This document shows, one piece after another, positions 29,878-39,437 of a stretch of DNA of 64,000 nt (positions are counted from its first letter, which is position 1; every line of letters begins with the position of its first letter). The notes below the pieces were generated by a model. The model did no database searches. It was not told where the DNA came from and worked only from the letters and a program-made list of their open reading frames with translations. Origin of the DNA: Rhodovulum sulfidophilum DSM 1374 (lineage in GTDB: Bacteria > Pseudomonadota > Alphaproteobacteria > Rhodobacterales > Rhodobacteraceae); the NCBI RefSeq assembly GCF_001633165.1, contig NZ_CP015418.1, positions 62,001-126,000 on the forward strand. The letters run 5' to 3'. A program made the position numbers and the translations under genes.

Positions 29878-31164
29878 ATGGACGGATCTCTGGAACATGG
29901 TCTGGAACGGGCGGTCGCGGCCAGGCGCGACGAGGTGGCGGCGCTGACCCGCGATCTGATCCGCATTCCCACGCTGAACCCGCCCGGGCGCAACTATCTG
30001 GAAATATGCGAATTCCTTGGCGCCAGGCTGGCGGCGAAGGGCTTCGACATCAGCTATGTGCGGGCCCGCGGCGCGCCCGCCGACAGCGACGCCCATCCAC
30101 GCTGGAACATGATCGCGCGGCATGAGGGCGGCCCGGGCGGGGACTGCGTCCATTTCAACGGCCATCATGACGTGGTCGAGGTCGGCCATGGCTGGAGCGT
30201 CGATCCCTTCGGCGGCGAGATCCGCGACGGCCGGGTCTGGGGCCGCGGCGCCTGCGACATGAAGGGCGGGATCGCCGCGGCGGTACTGGCGGCCGAGACC
30301 TTCGTCGAGACCTGCCCCGGCTTTCGCGGCGCGGTCGAGATCAGCGCCACCGCCGACGAGGAATCGGGCGGTTTCGGCGGCGTCGCCTGGCTGGCCGAGC
30401 GCGGCTGGTTCGCGCCCGAGCGTGTCCAGCATGTCATCATCCCCGAACCGCTGAACAAGAACCGGATTTGTCTTGGCCATCGCGGCGTCTGGTGGGCCGA
30501 GATCGAGACCAAGGGCCGGATCGCCCATGGCTCGATGCCGTTCCTTGGCGATTGCGCGGTCCGCCACATGGGCGCGGTGCTGGCCGAGATGGAGGCCACG
30601 CTGTTTCCGCTGCTGGCGGGGCGGCACACCGCGATGCCGGTGGTGCCCGCGGGCGCCCGCGCCGCGACGCTCAACATCAACGCGGTCCATGGCGGCGAGC
30701 CCGAGCAGGAGGAGGGTTATGACGGCCTGCCCGCGCCCTGCGTGCCCGACCGCTGCCGCATCACCATCGACCGCCGGGTGCTGATCGAGGAGGATCCCGA
30801 GGAGGTCAAGCGCGAGATCCGCGCGCTGATGGAGCGGGTCCGGGCCCGCCGCCCGGGCTTCGACTACGAGATCCGAGAGCTGTTCGAGGTCCGGCCCAGC
30901 ATGACCGCGCGCGACGCGCCGGTGGTGCGTTCGGTCGAGCGCGCGATCGGCCGGGTGCTGGGCGCCGCCCCCGATTTCGTGGTCTCGCCCGGCACCTATG
31001 ACCAGAAGCATATCGACCGGATCGGGCGGCTCAGGAACTGCATCGCCTATGGGCCCGGCATTCTCGATCTGGCGCATCAGCCCGATGAATGGGTCGGCAT
31101 CGACGACATGGTCGAGGCCGCGCAGGTGATGGCGCTGACGCTGTCCGATCTCCTGGGCGGCTGA
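29878..31164 (+). CDS. M20-family metallohydrolase (ArgE/DapE type)
   Basis: A 428-residue zinc amidohydrolase or peptidase. Metal and catalytic motifs: FNGHHDVVEVG (His and catalytic Asp), GRGACDMKGGIAA (bridging Asp) and TADEESGGFGG (base Glu and metal Glu), then HIDRIGRL near the end. A lid or dimerisation domain (~200-320) with RIAHGSMPF follows family rules. Family members remove acyl groups from amino acids or split small amides; the substrate is not evident. It is convergent with panC, and is near creatinase and a P1 peptidase, so a role in peptide or amide breakdown is plausible but inferred. The ribosome-binding site is weak. Confidence 0.85.
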   Translation: MDGSLEHGLERAVAARRDEVAALTRDLIRIPTLNPPGRNYLEICEFLGARLAAKGFDISYVRARGAPADSDAHPRWNMIARHEGGPGGDCVHFNGHHDVVEVGHGWSVDPFGGEIRDGRVWGRGACDMKGGIAAAVLAAETFVETCPGFRGAVEISATADEESGGFGGVAWLAERGWFAPERVQHVIIPEPLNKNRICLGHRGVWWAEIETKGRIAHGSMPFLGDCAVRHMGAVLAEMEATLFPLLAGRHTAMPVVPAGARAATLNINAVHGGEPEQEEGYDGLPAPCVPDRCRITIDRRVLIEEDPEEVKREIRALMERVRARRPGFDYEIRELFEVRPSMTARDAPVVRSVERAIGRVLGAAPDFVVSPGTYDQKHIDRIGRLRNCIAYGPGILDLAHQPDEWVGIDDMVEAAQVMALTLSDLLGG

Positions 31165-31171
31165 GCCCGCC

Positions 31172-32023
31172 TCAGCCCGCCGCCACCGGGATATTGTCGA
31201 TCAGCCGCACCCCGCCGAGATGCGCCGCCACCAGCAGCCGGGCAGGCACGACAGCGGCGTCGAGCGGCGCCAGGTCGGCGGCCGCGCGCAGCTCGAGATA
31301 TTCGACCTCGGCAAAGCCCGCGTCCAGGATCGCGGCCCGGGCCCCGGCAAGGGCCTCGCCCGCCCCCGCCCCGGCCTCAAGCGCCTTCCCGGCTCCCGCA
31401 AGCGCGCGGTAGAGCGCGGGCGCCACGGCGCGCACATCCCCGGGCAGAAGCGCGTTCCGCGAGGACAGTGCCAGCCCGTCGGGTTCGCGCACCGTGGGGC
31501 AGCCGACGATCTCGACGGGAATGTCGAGATCGCGCACCAGCCGCCGCACCACCATCAGCTGCTGATAGTCCTTCTCGCCGAAAAAGGCGCAATCGGCGCC
31601 GGTCTGCAGCAAAAGCTTGGTGACGACCGTCGCCACCCCGTCGAAATGACCCGGCCGGTGGGCACCGCACAGCCCCTCGCTGACGCCCGTGACCGAGATC
31701 GAGGTCGCGAAACCCGGCGGATAGATCTGATCGGGCGCGGGCACGTAGATCGCATCGACCCCGAGCGGCGCCAGCTTCTCGGCATCGCGCGCCTCGGTAC
31801 GCGGATAGCGCGCCAGATCGCCCGGATCGTTGAATTGCCTCGGATTGACGAAGATCGTCACGATCACCCGATCGGCGGCGGCCTTCGCAGCCGCGGCAAG
31901 GCTCAGATGCCCGGCGTGAAGCGCCCCCATGGTCGGCACCACGGCCACGCGGGCGCCCCCGGCCCGCCACGCCGCCCGAAGCGCACGCAGCTCGGCCAGG
32001 CTCCGCAGGATCGGCGCGCTCAT
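31172..32023 (-). CDS. panC: Pantothenate synthetase
   Basis: A 283-residue enzyme that joins pantoate and beta-alanine with ATP, the last step of vitamin B5 synthesis. The nucleotidyl-transferase motifs are present: [13 protein letters not shown] (HIGH-like), [27 protein letters not shown] (KMSKS-like region). The ATG overlaps the panB stop by 4 bp, so the two are translationally coupled. Full length, no oddity. Confidence 0.96.
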   Translation of the reverse strand: MSAPILRSLAELRALRAAWRAGGARVAVVPTMGALHAGHLSLAAAAKAAADRVIVTIFVNPRQFNDPGDLARYPRTEARDAEKLAPLGVDAIYVPAPDQIYPPGFATSISVTGVSEGLCGAHRPGHFDGVATVVTKLLLQTGADCAFFGEKDYQQLMVVRRLVRDLDIPVEIVGCPTVREPDGLALSSRNALLPGDVRAVAPALYRALAGAGKALEAGAGAGEALAGARAAILDAGFAEVEYLELRAAADLAPLDAAVVPARLLVAAHLGGVRLIDNIPVAAG

Positions 32024-32850
32024 GCGCCACCTCCGAGCTCATCGGCAAAGACATGCTCCGGCCCCGGGAAACGCCGCGACCGGACCTCCTCGGCATAGGC
32101 CTCGACCGCCGCGCGCGCGGCATCGCCCAGCTCGGCATAGCGCTTGACGAATTTCGGCCGGAAGCCGGTGAAGACGCCCAGCATGTCATCGACCACCAGG
32201 ATCTGCCCGTCGCAGCCCACCGAGGCGCCGATGCCGATGGTCGGGATCGGAACCGCCGCGGTGATGCGGTCGGCCAGCGCCGCGGGCACCTTTTCCAGCA
32301 CCACCGCGAAGGCGCCGGCCTCGGCCACCGCTTGCGCCTCGGCCAGCACCCTTGCGCCATCCGCGCCCCGGCCCTGCACCTTGTAGCCGCCGAAGCCCAT
32401 CACCCCCTGCGGCGTCAGTCCGACATGGCCCATCACCGGAATGCCGCGCGCGGTCAGGAACCGGATCGTCTCGGCCATCGCCGCCCCGCCTTCCAGCTTG
32501 ACCGCGCCGCAGCCGGTCTCGGCCATCAGCCGCGCGGCATTGCGAAACGCCTGTTGGGGGCTTTCCTCGTAGCTCCCGAAAGGCATGTCGACGACCATCA
32601 GGGCATGCGCGAGCCCGCGCGCCACGGCCCGGCCATGCATCAGCATCATCTCCATCGTGACGCCCAGCGTCGATGGCAGCCCATGCAGCACCATGCCCAC
32701 ACTGTCGCCCATCAGAACGACATCGCAGGCGGCATCGACCGCCTCGGCCATCGGCGTCGTATAGGCGGTCAGGCAGACCAGCGGCGTGCCGCCCTTCCTC
32801 GCCCGAACCGCGGCCACCGTCATCTGGCGGCTTTCGGCGCTTGCACTCAT
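32020..32850 (-). CDS. panB: 3-methyl-2-oxobutanoate hydroxymethyltransferase
   Basis: A 276-residue TIM-barrel enzyme that adds a hydroxymethyl group from methylene-tetrahydrofolate to ketoisovalerate, giving ketopantoate. Motifs: [19 protein letters not shown] (metal Asp), [21 protein letters not shown] and the C-terminal [16 protein letters not shown] with DDMLG. The ATG at 32850 is preceded by GGGAGGAC. It is the first gene of panBC; panD and panE are elsewhere. Confidence 0.96.
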   Translation of the reverse strand: MSASAESRQMTVAAVRARKGGTPLVCLTAYTTPMAEAVDAACDVVLMGDSVGMVLHGLPSTLGVTMEMMLMHGRAVARGLAHALMVVDMPFGSYEESPQQAFRNAARLMAETGCGAVKLEGGAAMAETIRFLTARGIPVMGHVGLTPQGVMGFGGYKVQGRGADGARVLAEAQAVAEAGAFAVVLEKVPAALADRITAAVPIPTIGIGASVGCDGQILVVDDMLGVFTGFRPKFVKRYAELGDAARAAVEAYAEEVRSRRFPGPEHVFADELGGGA

Positions 32851-32988
32851 CCTGTCCTCCCTGGCCCTGCCCCTGGCGGGCCTTATAGCGTGCCGCGGCG
32901 CAGAATCCAGTCCGGCGGCGCCGCGCGGGCCTTGCCTTGCCCCCCCGCACGACCTCAGATGGGACCGGAACGGAAAGGAGACCGCAGG

Positions 32989-34497
32989 ATGCGCCCCATT
33001 TGGACGACCGCCCTGAACCTCGCCCTCGCGCTGCCCTTCGCGCTGGCCCTTACCATTGCCCCGACCGCTGGGCCGGCGCAGGCCGCGCCGCCGGATACGA
33101 TCACCATCGGCATGGTGCTCGAGCCGCCCAATCTCGACCCCACCTCGGGTGCTGCCGCAGCCATCGACGAGGTGGTCTATGCCAATCTCTTCGAGGGGCT
33201 GACCCGCTTTGCCCCCGACGGCACCGTGGTTCCGGGCCTCGCCGCCAGCTGGGAGGCGAACGAGGCCGCTACCGTCTACACCTTCCACCTGCGCGAGGGC
33301 GTGCGCTTCCATGACGGCACCGCGATGGAGGCCGACGACGTGGTCTTCACCCTCGATCACGCGCGCGGACCCGACAGCACCAACGCCCAAAAGGCGCTGT
33401 TCGAGGGCATCGAAAGCGTCACCGCACCCGACCCGCTGACGGTCACGGTGACGCTTGCCCGGCCCGACGGCGCCTTTCCCTTCAAGATGGCCTGGGGCGA
33501 TGCGGTGATCGTCGCCCCCGAAACCGCCGGAACCGAGGCCTCCGCCCCGGTCGGCACCGGCCCGTTCCGGTTCGAGCGCTGGGTCCATGGCGACCGGGTC
33601 GAACTGCTGCGCAACCCCGATTACTGGGGCCCGGCCCCGGCCCTGGCCCGCGCCACCTTCAAGTTCATCCCCGATCCGAACGCGGCCTTCGCGGCGATGA
33701 TGGCGGGCGATGTCGACGCATTCCCCAATTTTCCAGCCCCCGAGACGCTGCCGCAATTCGAGGCCGATCCGCGGTTCCGGGTGATCGTCGGCACGACCGA
33801 GGGCGAAACCATCCTCGCGCTCAACAACCGCCGCCCGCCGCTCGACAATATCCGGGTGCGCGAGGCCATTGCCCATGCCGTCAACCGGCAGGACATTATC
33901 GACGGCGCGATGTTCGGCTATGGCACGCCCATCGGAACCCATTTCGCGCCGCATCATCCCGATTATGTCGACCTGACCGACCTGTCGCGACACGACCCGA
34001 AAAAGGCCCGCGCGCTTCTGGCCGAGGCGGGGCAGACAGACCTCACCCTGCGCCTGGCGCTGCCCCCGCCCAGCTATGCCCGCCGCGGCGGCGAGATCGT
34101 GGCCTCCGAGCTTCGCGCGGTCGGGATCGAGACCGAGATCGTCAATCTGGAATGGGCGCAATGGCTCGACCAGGTCTTCCGGCGCCATGATTTCGAACTG
34201 ACGATCGTCAGCCATACCGAGCCGATGGATATCGGCATCTATGCCCGGCCCGACTATTATTTTGGCTATGACCGGCCGGACTTCCCGGCGCTGATGGACC
34301 GGCTCGCAGGCGCCACCGATCCGGCCGAGCGCTCGGAAATCCTGAAGGCGGCGCAACGGATGATCGCCGAGGATTACGTCAACGTCTATCTCTTCCAACT
34401 CGCCAAGACCGGCGTCGCCAATGCGAAGCTCGAGGGGCTATGGGAGAACGCACCGACCCAGGCCAACGACCTGACCGCCGTGCATTGGACCGACTGA
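32989..34497 (+). CDS. ABC transporter substrate-binding protein, family 5 (peptide/nickel/opine type)
   Basis: A 502-residue periplasmic protein with a Sec signal peptide ending near AQAAPP (~32). Family 5 landmarks: [52 protein letters not shown] and [19 protein letters not shown]. Proteins of this family bind di- or oligopeptides, opines, nickel or other small amines. The permease and ATPase genes (36101-39431) lie on the same strand but are separated from it by the opposite-strand creatinase gene, an unusual split. Ligand unknown; the neighbouring creatinase makes a guanidino compound possible. The ATG follows AAAGGAG. A terminator follows. Confidence 0.88.
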   Translation: MRPIWTTALNLALALPFALALTIAPTAGPAQAAPPDTITIGMVLEPPNLDPTSGAAAAIDEVVYANLFEGLTRFAPDGTVVPGLAASWEANEAATVYTFHLREGVRFHDGTAMEADDVVFTLDHARGPDSTNAQKALFEGIESVTAPDPLTVTVTLARPDGAFPFKMAWGDAVIVAPETAGTEASAPVGTGPFRFERWVHGDRVELLRNPDYWGPAPALARATFKFIPDPNAAFAAMMAGDVDAFPNFPAPETLPQFEADPRFRVIVGTTEGETILALNNRRPPLDNIRVREAIAHAVNRQDIIDGAMFGYGTPIGTHFAPHHPDYVDLTDLSRHDPKKARALLAEAGQTDLTLRLALPPPSYARRGGEIVASELRAVGIETEIVNLEWAQWLDQVFRRHDFELTIVSHTEPMDIGIYARPDYYFGYDRPDFPALMDRLAGATDPAERSEILKAAQRMIAEDYVNVYLFQLAKTGVANAKLEGLWENAPTQANDLTAVHWTD

Positions 34498-34529
34498 TCA
34501 AAACGAGCGCCTGCGGCGCAAGCCTTTTG

Positions 34530-34558
34530 GCCTGCCCCTGACGGGGCAGGCGGTCTTT
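34530..34558 (+). terminator. Intrinsic terminator of the binding-protein gene
   Basis: GCCTGCCCC (34530-34538), a 4-base loop and GGGGCAGGC (34543-34551) form a 9-bp GC stem, followed by GGTCTTTC. The position 32 bp after the stop codon fits an intrinsic terminator. Confidence 0.7.
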
Positions 34559-34559
34559 C

Positions 34560-34613
34560 GGGTATTTGATCCAAGAAGAAACCGCAGATGTCTTCTTCTT
34601 GGTCCAAATACCC
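34560..34613. repeat. Inverted pair of the GGGTATTT-CCAAGAAGAA repeat
   Basis: Two facing copies of a roughly 22-bp motif (GGGTATTT, three bases, CCAAGAAGAA) occupy 34560-34581 (plus) and 34591-34613 (minus), nine bases apart, so the RNA could form a long stem of ~20 bp. It lies between convergent genes (binding protein and creatinase). Single copies recur at 42027, 52279 and 61261. See findings. Confidence 0.8.
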
Positions 34614-34651
34614 ATGACGCAACCTCAGCGACCGCGCGGTGAGCCCGCCCC

Positions 34652-35869
34652 TCAGTCGATCACGTTGAAGCCGGGCCCGTAGGGATAACCGGTGATGTTT
34701 TCCGCCCCGTCCCCGGTGACGATCAGGATGTCATGTTCGCGGTAGCCACCGGCGCCTGGGCGGCCCTCGGGAATGGTCAGCATCGGCTCCATCGAGATCA
34801 CCATCCCCGGTTCGAGCACGGTCTCGATATCCTCGCGCAGCTCCAGACCGGCCTCGCGGCCATAGTAATGCGACAGGATCCCGAAACTGTGACCATAGCC
34901 GAAGCTGCGATATTGCAGCAGGTCGCTCTCGGCGAGGAAATCATTGATGCGATGGGTGATCTCGGCACAGGAGGCACCCGGTTTCAGCAGCGACATGCCG
35001 TATTCATGGGCCGCCAGATTGGCCTCCCACAGTGCGAGCTTAGCCGGGTCGGGCTCGCCCAGAACCATGGTCCGCTCGAGCGCGGTATAATAGCCCGAAA
35101 TCATCGGGAAGGCGTTCAGCGACAGCAGGTCTCCGCGCTGAAGAACGCGACCGGTCAGAGGAGTATGGGCGCCGTCGGTATTCGGCCCCGACTGGAACCA
35201 GACCCAGGTGTCGCGATATTCGGCCTCGGGGAAACGCCGCGCGATCTCCAGTTCCATCGCATCGCGCCCCGCCATCGCCACGTCGATCTCGCGCGTGCCC
35301 GCCCGCACCGCCGCGCGGATGGCATGGCCGCCCAGATCGGCCACCGCCGCCCCGGCCCGGATCAGGTCGAGCTCGGCCGGGCTCTTGCGCATCCGCTGCT
35401 CCATGGTCGCAGGCGCCAGGTCGACCATGGCCGCGGGCGCGAGGAAGCTCTCAAGCTCCTCCCGCCGGGCCAGCGTCAGGTGGTCGGCCTCGATCCCGAG
35501 CCGACGGCCCTGCCCCGCGACATGGGCCACCGCGCGCCAGAAATTGTCGCGGGCCCAGTCGGTATAGGTCAGCGCTTCGCCATGGCAGCGCCGCCAGGGC
35601 TGGCCCGCATCGATGCCCGCGCCGATCAGGACCGAGCCCGAGGCGGTCACCACCAGCGCATAGGGCCGGCCGAAGCTGCAATAGAGAAAGCCCGAATAAT
35701 AGGCCACGTTCTGCATCGAGGTCAGGACCGCGACCTCGGCGCCGGTGGCGTCCATCGCGCTGCGAAGCCCCATCAGGCGGGTGTCGTATTCCTCGGACGA
35801 GAATGGCAGCGGCGCCTTCTTTTCCCCGGGAAAACGGTAGAAGGCGGGGCGGGGATCGGATCGGGTCAT
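34652..35869 (-). CDS. Creatinase (creatine amidinohydrolase)
   Basis: A 405-residue M24-fold enzyme that hydrolyses creatine to sarcosine and urea in the cytoplasm. Closest recognisable blocks match creatinase rather than Xaa-Pro dipeptidase: FLYCSFGRPYALVVTA, then GQPWRR, WFQSGPNTDGAHTPLTGR with the catalytic His (~235), GYYTALERTM, and SFGYGHSFGILSHYYGREAG followed by VISMEPMLTIPEG and GGYREHDILIV. As in creatinase, the usual dinuclear metal ligands of M24 peptidases are not all conserved. The ATG follows GAGGGAG. It is divergent from an oligopeptide-type ABC transporter, and lies between that transporter and its presumed binding protein. Confidence 0.85.
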   Translation of the reverse strand: MTRSDPRPAFYRFPGEKKAPLPFSSEEYDTRLMGLRSAMDATGAEVAVLTSMQNVAYYSGFLYCSFGRPYALVVTASGSVLIGAGIDAGQPWRRCHGEALTYTDWARDNFWRAVAHVAGQGRRLGIEADHLTLARREELESFLAPAAMVDLAPATMEQRMRKSPAELDLIRAGAAVADLGGHAIRAAVRAGTREIDVAMAGRDAMELEIARRFPEAEYRDTWVWFQSGPNTDGAHTPLTGRVLQRGDLLSLNAFPMISGYYTALERTMVLGEPDPAKLALWEANLAAHEYGMSLLKPGASCAEITHRINDFLAESDLLQYRSFGYGHSFGILSHYYGREAGLELREDIETVLEPGMVISMEPMLTIPEGRPGAGGYREHDILIVTGDGAENITGYPYGPGFNVID

Positions 35870-36100
35870 GAAAGCTCCCTCGGCAAGTGTCCCGGCACGC
35901 GGCCGGGGCATCGGATCTTCCCGGCGTACAGGAGAACAGGCGGCAAGCGCCGGGCATCGGGGCGAAACGCCCCCCGCGCACGACGCCATCGGCGCGACGC
36001 CCGATTGCGAGGATACAGCCGCCGCAGGGTCTGGCAAGGGGGCCGACGCGACAGCGATTGCACTGGCGCGGCCCCCGCCCCTTGGCCTAGTTTCGGCGCC

Positions 36101-37045
36101 ATGCTGCGGTATGCCCTGACCCGCCTCCTGTCGCTGTCGCTGAGCCTGGTCGCCGCCAGTCTCGCGATCTTTGCGGCCATCGAGGTGATCCCGGGCGACC
36201 CGGCCGCCTACATGCTGGGGCTGAACGCGGCGCCCGAGACGGTGGCGGCGCTGCGCGACGAGCTGGGGCTGTCGGGCACGCTCTGGACGCGTTATCTCGA
36301 CTGGATATCGGGGCTTGCGACCGGCGACATGGGGCTGTCCTATACCTATCGCGTGCCGGTCGCCGATCTGGTGACCGAGCGGCTCGCCGTGTCGTTGCCG
36401 CTCGCGGCCTATGCGCTGGCGCTGTCGACCGCCATCGCGCTGCCGGTCGGGCTCTGGGCCGCGGCGCGGCGCGGGCGGGCGGCCGATCTGGGGATCATGG
36501 CGGCGACGCAGCTGGGCATCGCGGTGCCGAATTTCTGGTTCGCGATGCTGCTGGTGCTGGTCTTCGCGGTCAAGCTGCGCTGGGTCTCGGCGGGGGGCTT
36601 TCCGGGCTGGGAGGCGGGGCTGGGCACCGGCATCAGGGCGCTGACCCTTCCGGCCGTGGCGCTGGCCCTGCCGCAGGCCGCGATCCTCGCCCGGGTGATG
36701 CGCTCGGCGCTGATCGAGACATTGGGGCAGGACTATATCCGCAGCGCCCGGGCCAAGGGGCTGAGCCGGGCCCAGGCGCTGCGACGCCATGCCTTCCGCA
36801 ACGCGCTGATCCCGGTCCTGACCATCCTCGGGCTGCAATTCTCCTTTCTGCTGGCGGGGGCCATCATCATCGAGAACGTGTTCTTCCTGCCCGGGCTCGG
36901 GCGGCTGATCTTCCAGGCCATCACCCAGCGCGACCTGATCGTGGTCGAAAGCGTGGTGATGCTGCTGGTCTTCGCGGTGATCCTTGTCACCTTCCTCGTC
37001 GACCTGGCCTATGCCGCGGTCGATCCGCGGCTGAGGCGCCGATGA
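36101..37045 (+). CDS. ABC transporter permease, DppB-like
   Basis: A 314-residue inner-membrane permease with six helices. The N-terminal domain (FAAIEVIPGDPAAYMLGLNA) and the cytoplasmic EAA loop (IRSARAKGLSRAQALRRHAF) identify the DppB/OppB type. Together with the next two genes it forms a peptide/opine-class importer. It is divergent from creatinase across 231 bp of regulatory space. Overlaps the next permease by 4 bp (ATGA). Confidence 0.92.
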   Translation: MLRYALTRLLSLSLSLVAASLAIFAAIEVIPGDPAAYMLGLNAAPETVAALRDELGLSGTLWTRYLDWISGLATGDMGLSYTYRVPVADLVTERLAVSLPLAAYALALSTAIALPVGLWAAARRGRAADLGIMAATQLGIAVPNFWFAMLLVLVFAVKLRWVSAGGFPGWEAGLGTGIRALTLPAVALALPQAAILARVMRSALIETLGQDYIRSARAKGLSRAQALRRHAFRNALIPVLTILGLQFSFLLAGAIIIENVFFLPGLGRLIFQAITQRDLIVVESVVMLLVFAVILVTFLVDLAYAAVDPRLRRR

Positions 37046-37863
37046 GCGCAAGACCGAACCTGATCGCGGGCGGCGTGCTCAGCGGCACCGTGCTGGCACT
37101 GGCGGCGCTGTCGCTGGTCTGGGTGCCGCATGACGTCGCCGCGCTGAACATCGCCGAGCGGCTGCGCCCGCCCGGCGGCCCCCATCTGCTGGGAACCGAC
37201 CATCTGGGCCGGGACATGCTGTCGATGCTGATGGTGGGCGCGCGGTCCTCGATCGCGGTGGCACTGGTCGCGGTCGGCATCGGCATGGGCGCGGGTGTGC
37301 CGCTTGGGCTGATGGCGGCGGCAGCCCGCGGCAGCTGGCTCGACGAGCTGGTCATGCGCATGAACGACCTGATCTTCGCCTTCCCGGCACTGGTGATCGC
37401 GATCCTGATCACCGCCATTCTCGGCCCCTCGGCGCTGAACGCGATCCTGGCCATCGGCATCTTCAACATCCCGGTCTTCGCCCGGGTCACGCGCGGCGCC
37501 GCGCTCAGCCTCTGGACGCTCGACTATATCCGCGCGGCCGAGCTGGCCGGCAAGGGCCGGGTCCGGATCAGCGCCGAGCATGTCCTGCCCAATATCGTCA
37601 ACCTGCTGATCGTGCAGGCCACGATCCAGTTCAGCCTCGGCATCCTCGCCGAGGCGGGGCTGTCCTATGTCGGGCTCGGGGCGCAGCCGCCGACGCCCAG
37701 CTGGGGCCGGATGCTGGCCGAGGCGCAGACCATGATCTACAGTGCGCCCCGGCTCGCGATCCTGCCGGGGCTGGCCATCGTGCTGACCGTTCTGGGGCTG
37801 AACCTGCTGGGCGACGGGCTGCGCGACGCGCTCGACCCGCGGCTGAGGAGAACGACCCGGTGA
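37042..37863 (+). CDS. ABC transporter permease, DppC-like
   Basis: A 273-residue permease, partner of the DppB-like protein. The landmark HLLGTDHLGRDMLSMLMVGA is the DppC/OppC signature, and the EAA loop is YIRAAELAGKGRVRISAEHV. It has six predicted helices. Overlaps the upstream permease and downstream ATPase by 4 bp each, indicating one operon. Confidence 0.92.
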   Translation: MSARPNLIAGGVLSGTVLALAALSLVWVPHDVAALNIAERLRPPGGPHLLGTDHLGRDMLSMLMVGARSSIAVALVAVGIGMGAGVPLGLMAAAARGSWLDELVMRMNDLIFAFPALVIAILITAILGPSALNAILAIGIFNIPVFARVTRGAALSLWTLDYIRAAELAGKGRVRISAEHVLPNIVNLLIVQATIQFSLGILAEAGLSYVGLGAQPPTPSWGRMLAEAQTMIYSAPRLAILPGLAIVLTVLGLNLLGDGLRDALDPRLRRTTR

Positions 37864-39431
37864 TCGAGATCGAGCGGCTCAGCGTCAGCATCGGGGGGAT
37901 GCCGGTGCTCCGGCAGGTCTCGCTCGGGATCGGCCGGGGAGAAATCGTGGGGCTCGCGGGCGAAAGCGGCTCGGGCAAGTCGATGACCGCGCTCGCGCTG
38001 ATGCGGCTTCTGCCCGAGGGCGCGCGGGCCGAGGGCCGGATCCGGCTTGACGGGCGCGACCTGATGGATCTGTCCGAACAGCAGATGTGCCGGCGGCGCG
38101 GCCGCGATCTGGCGATGATCTTCCAGGAGCCGATGACCGCGCTGAACCCGGTGCAGAGGATCGGCGATCAGGTCGCCGAGACGCTGATCGTGCATGGCGA
38201 GGCGACCCGGGCCGAGGCCCGGCGCGCTGCCGCGCGGCTCCTGCACCGGGTCGGGCTGCCGCCCGAGCGGTTTCCACCCGGCCGTTTCCCGCATGAGTTG
38301 TCGGGCGGCCAGCGCCAGCGGGTCTGCATCGCCATGGCCATCGCGCTGCGCCCGCAGCTGCTGATCGCGGACGAGCCGACCACCGCGCTCGATGTCACCA
38401 CCCAGGCGCGGATCCTCGATCTGCTGAAGGCGCTGGTGGCCGAGACCGGCATGGGGCTTCTGCTGATCACCCACGATCTGGCGGTGATCTCGGGGCTGGC
38501 CCACCGGCTGGCGGTGATGCGCGCGGGCGAGATCGTCGAGGAGGGCCCCGCCGCGACCGTGCTGACCGCCCGCCGCCACCCCTATACAAGCGCGCTCGTC
38601 GCCGCCTCGGCGCACAGCCCTGCGACCGTCCCGCCGCCACCCGGCCCGCCGCTGCTGGAGGTCCGGGACGCGGTGCGAACCTATCCCGGCCCGCGTCGCG
38701 GCCTGATCGGCCGGACCCCGCCGCAGCGCGCGGTCGACCGCGTCAGCTTCGCGATCGCGCGCGGCGAAAGCCTCGGGCTCGTGGGCGAATCGGGATGCGG
38801 CAAATCGACCCTGGCGCGCGCCGTCTTGGGGCTCGAACCGCTTCAGGACGGCGAGATCCGGCTTGACGGTACCGCGATCCGGGCCGGATCGCCGGTGCCC
38901 GGGCAGGTCCGGCGCAGGATGAACGCGGTCTTCCAGGACCCTTATGGCAGCTTCAATCCGCGCCACAGCGTCGCCCGGCTGATCGCCGAGCCGTTCCATC
39001 TGACCGGTCGCCCGGCCGATGCCGCGGCCCGGATCGACGAGGCGCTGCTGGCCGTGGGGCTGGATCCGACAGACCGCACGCGCTTCATCCATGAATTTTC
39101 GGGCGGCCAGCGGCAACGGATCGCCATTGCCCGGGCCCTGATCGCCCGACCCGACCTGATCGTGCTTGACGAGGCGGTCTCGGCGCTTGACGTTCGGGTC
39201 AGGGCACAGATCCTCGACCTTCTGGCGGATCTCAGGGCGCGTTTCGGCCTGTCCTATCTTTTCATAAGTCACGACCTCTCGGTGGTCAGGTCGATCACCG
39301 AACGGGTCCTTGTGATGAAGGCCGGCAGGATCGTAGAGGAGGGGGCGACAGAAAAGGTGCTGCACGACCCGGCACATGCCTATACCAAGGCGTTGTTGGC
39401 CGCCGCGCCGAAGCTGAAGGAACCGGATTAG
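37860..39431 (+). CDS. Dual ABC transporter ATPase, DppD-DppF fusion
   Basis: A 523-residue protein holding two nucleotide-binding domains. First domain: Walker [14 protein letters not shown], signature LSGGQRQRV, Walker [13 protein letters not shown]. Second domain, from ~265: Walker [14 protein letters not shown], signature FSGGQRQRI, Walker [13 protein letters not shown]. It energises the adjacent permeases. Fused DppD/F ATPases are common in alphaproteobacterial dipeptide-type systems. The start is GTG at 37860, overlapping the upstream permease by 4 bp. Confidence 0.93.
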   Translation: MIEIERLSVSIGGMPVLRQVSLGIGRGEIVGLAGESGSGKSMTALALMRLLPEGARAEGRIRLDGRDLMDLSEQQMCRRRGRDLAMIFQEPMTALNPVQRIGDQVAETLIVHGEATRAEARRAAARLLHRVGLPPERFPPGRFPHELSGGQRQRVCIAMAIALRPQLLIADEPTTALDVTTQARILDLLKALVAETGMGLLLITHDLAVISGLAHRLAVMRAGEIVEEGPAATVLTARRHPYTSALVAASAHSPATVPPPPGPPLLEVRDAVRTYPGPRRGLIGRTPPQRAVDRVSFAIARGESLGLVGESGCGKSTLARAVLGLEPLQDGEIRLDGTAIRAGSPVPGQVRRRMNAVFQDPYGSFNPRHSVARLIAEPFHLTGRPADAAARIDEALLAVGLDPTDRTRFIHEFSGGQRQRIAIARALIARPDLIVLDEAVSALDVRVRAQILDLLADLRARFGLSYLFISHDLSVVRSITERVLVMKAGRIVEEGATEKVLHDPAHAYTKALLAAAPKLKEPD

Positions 39432-39437
39432 ACACAT

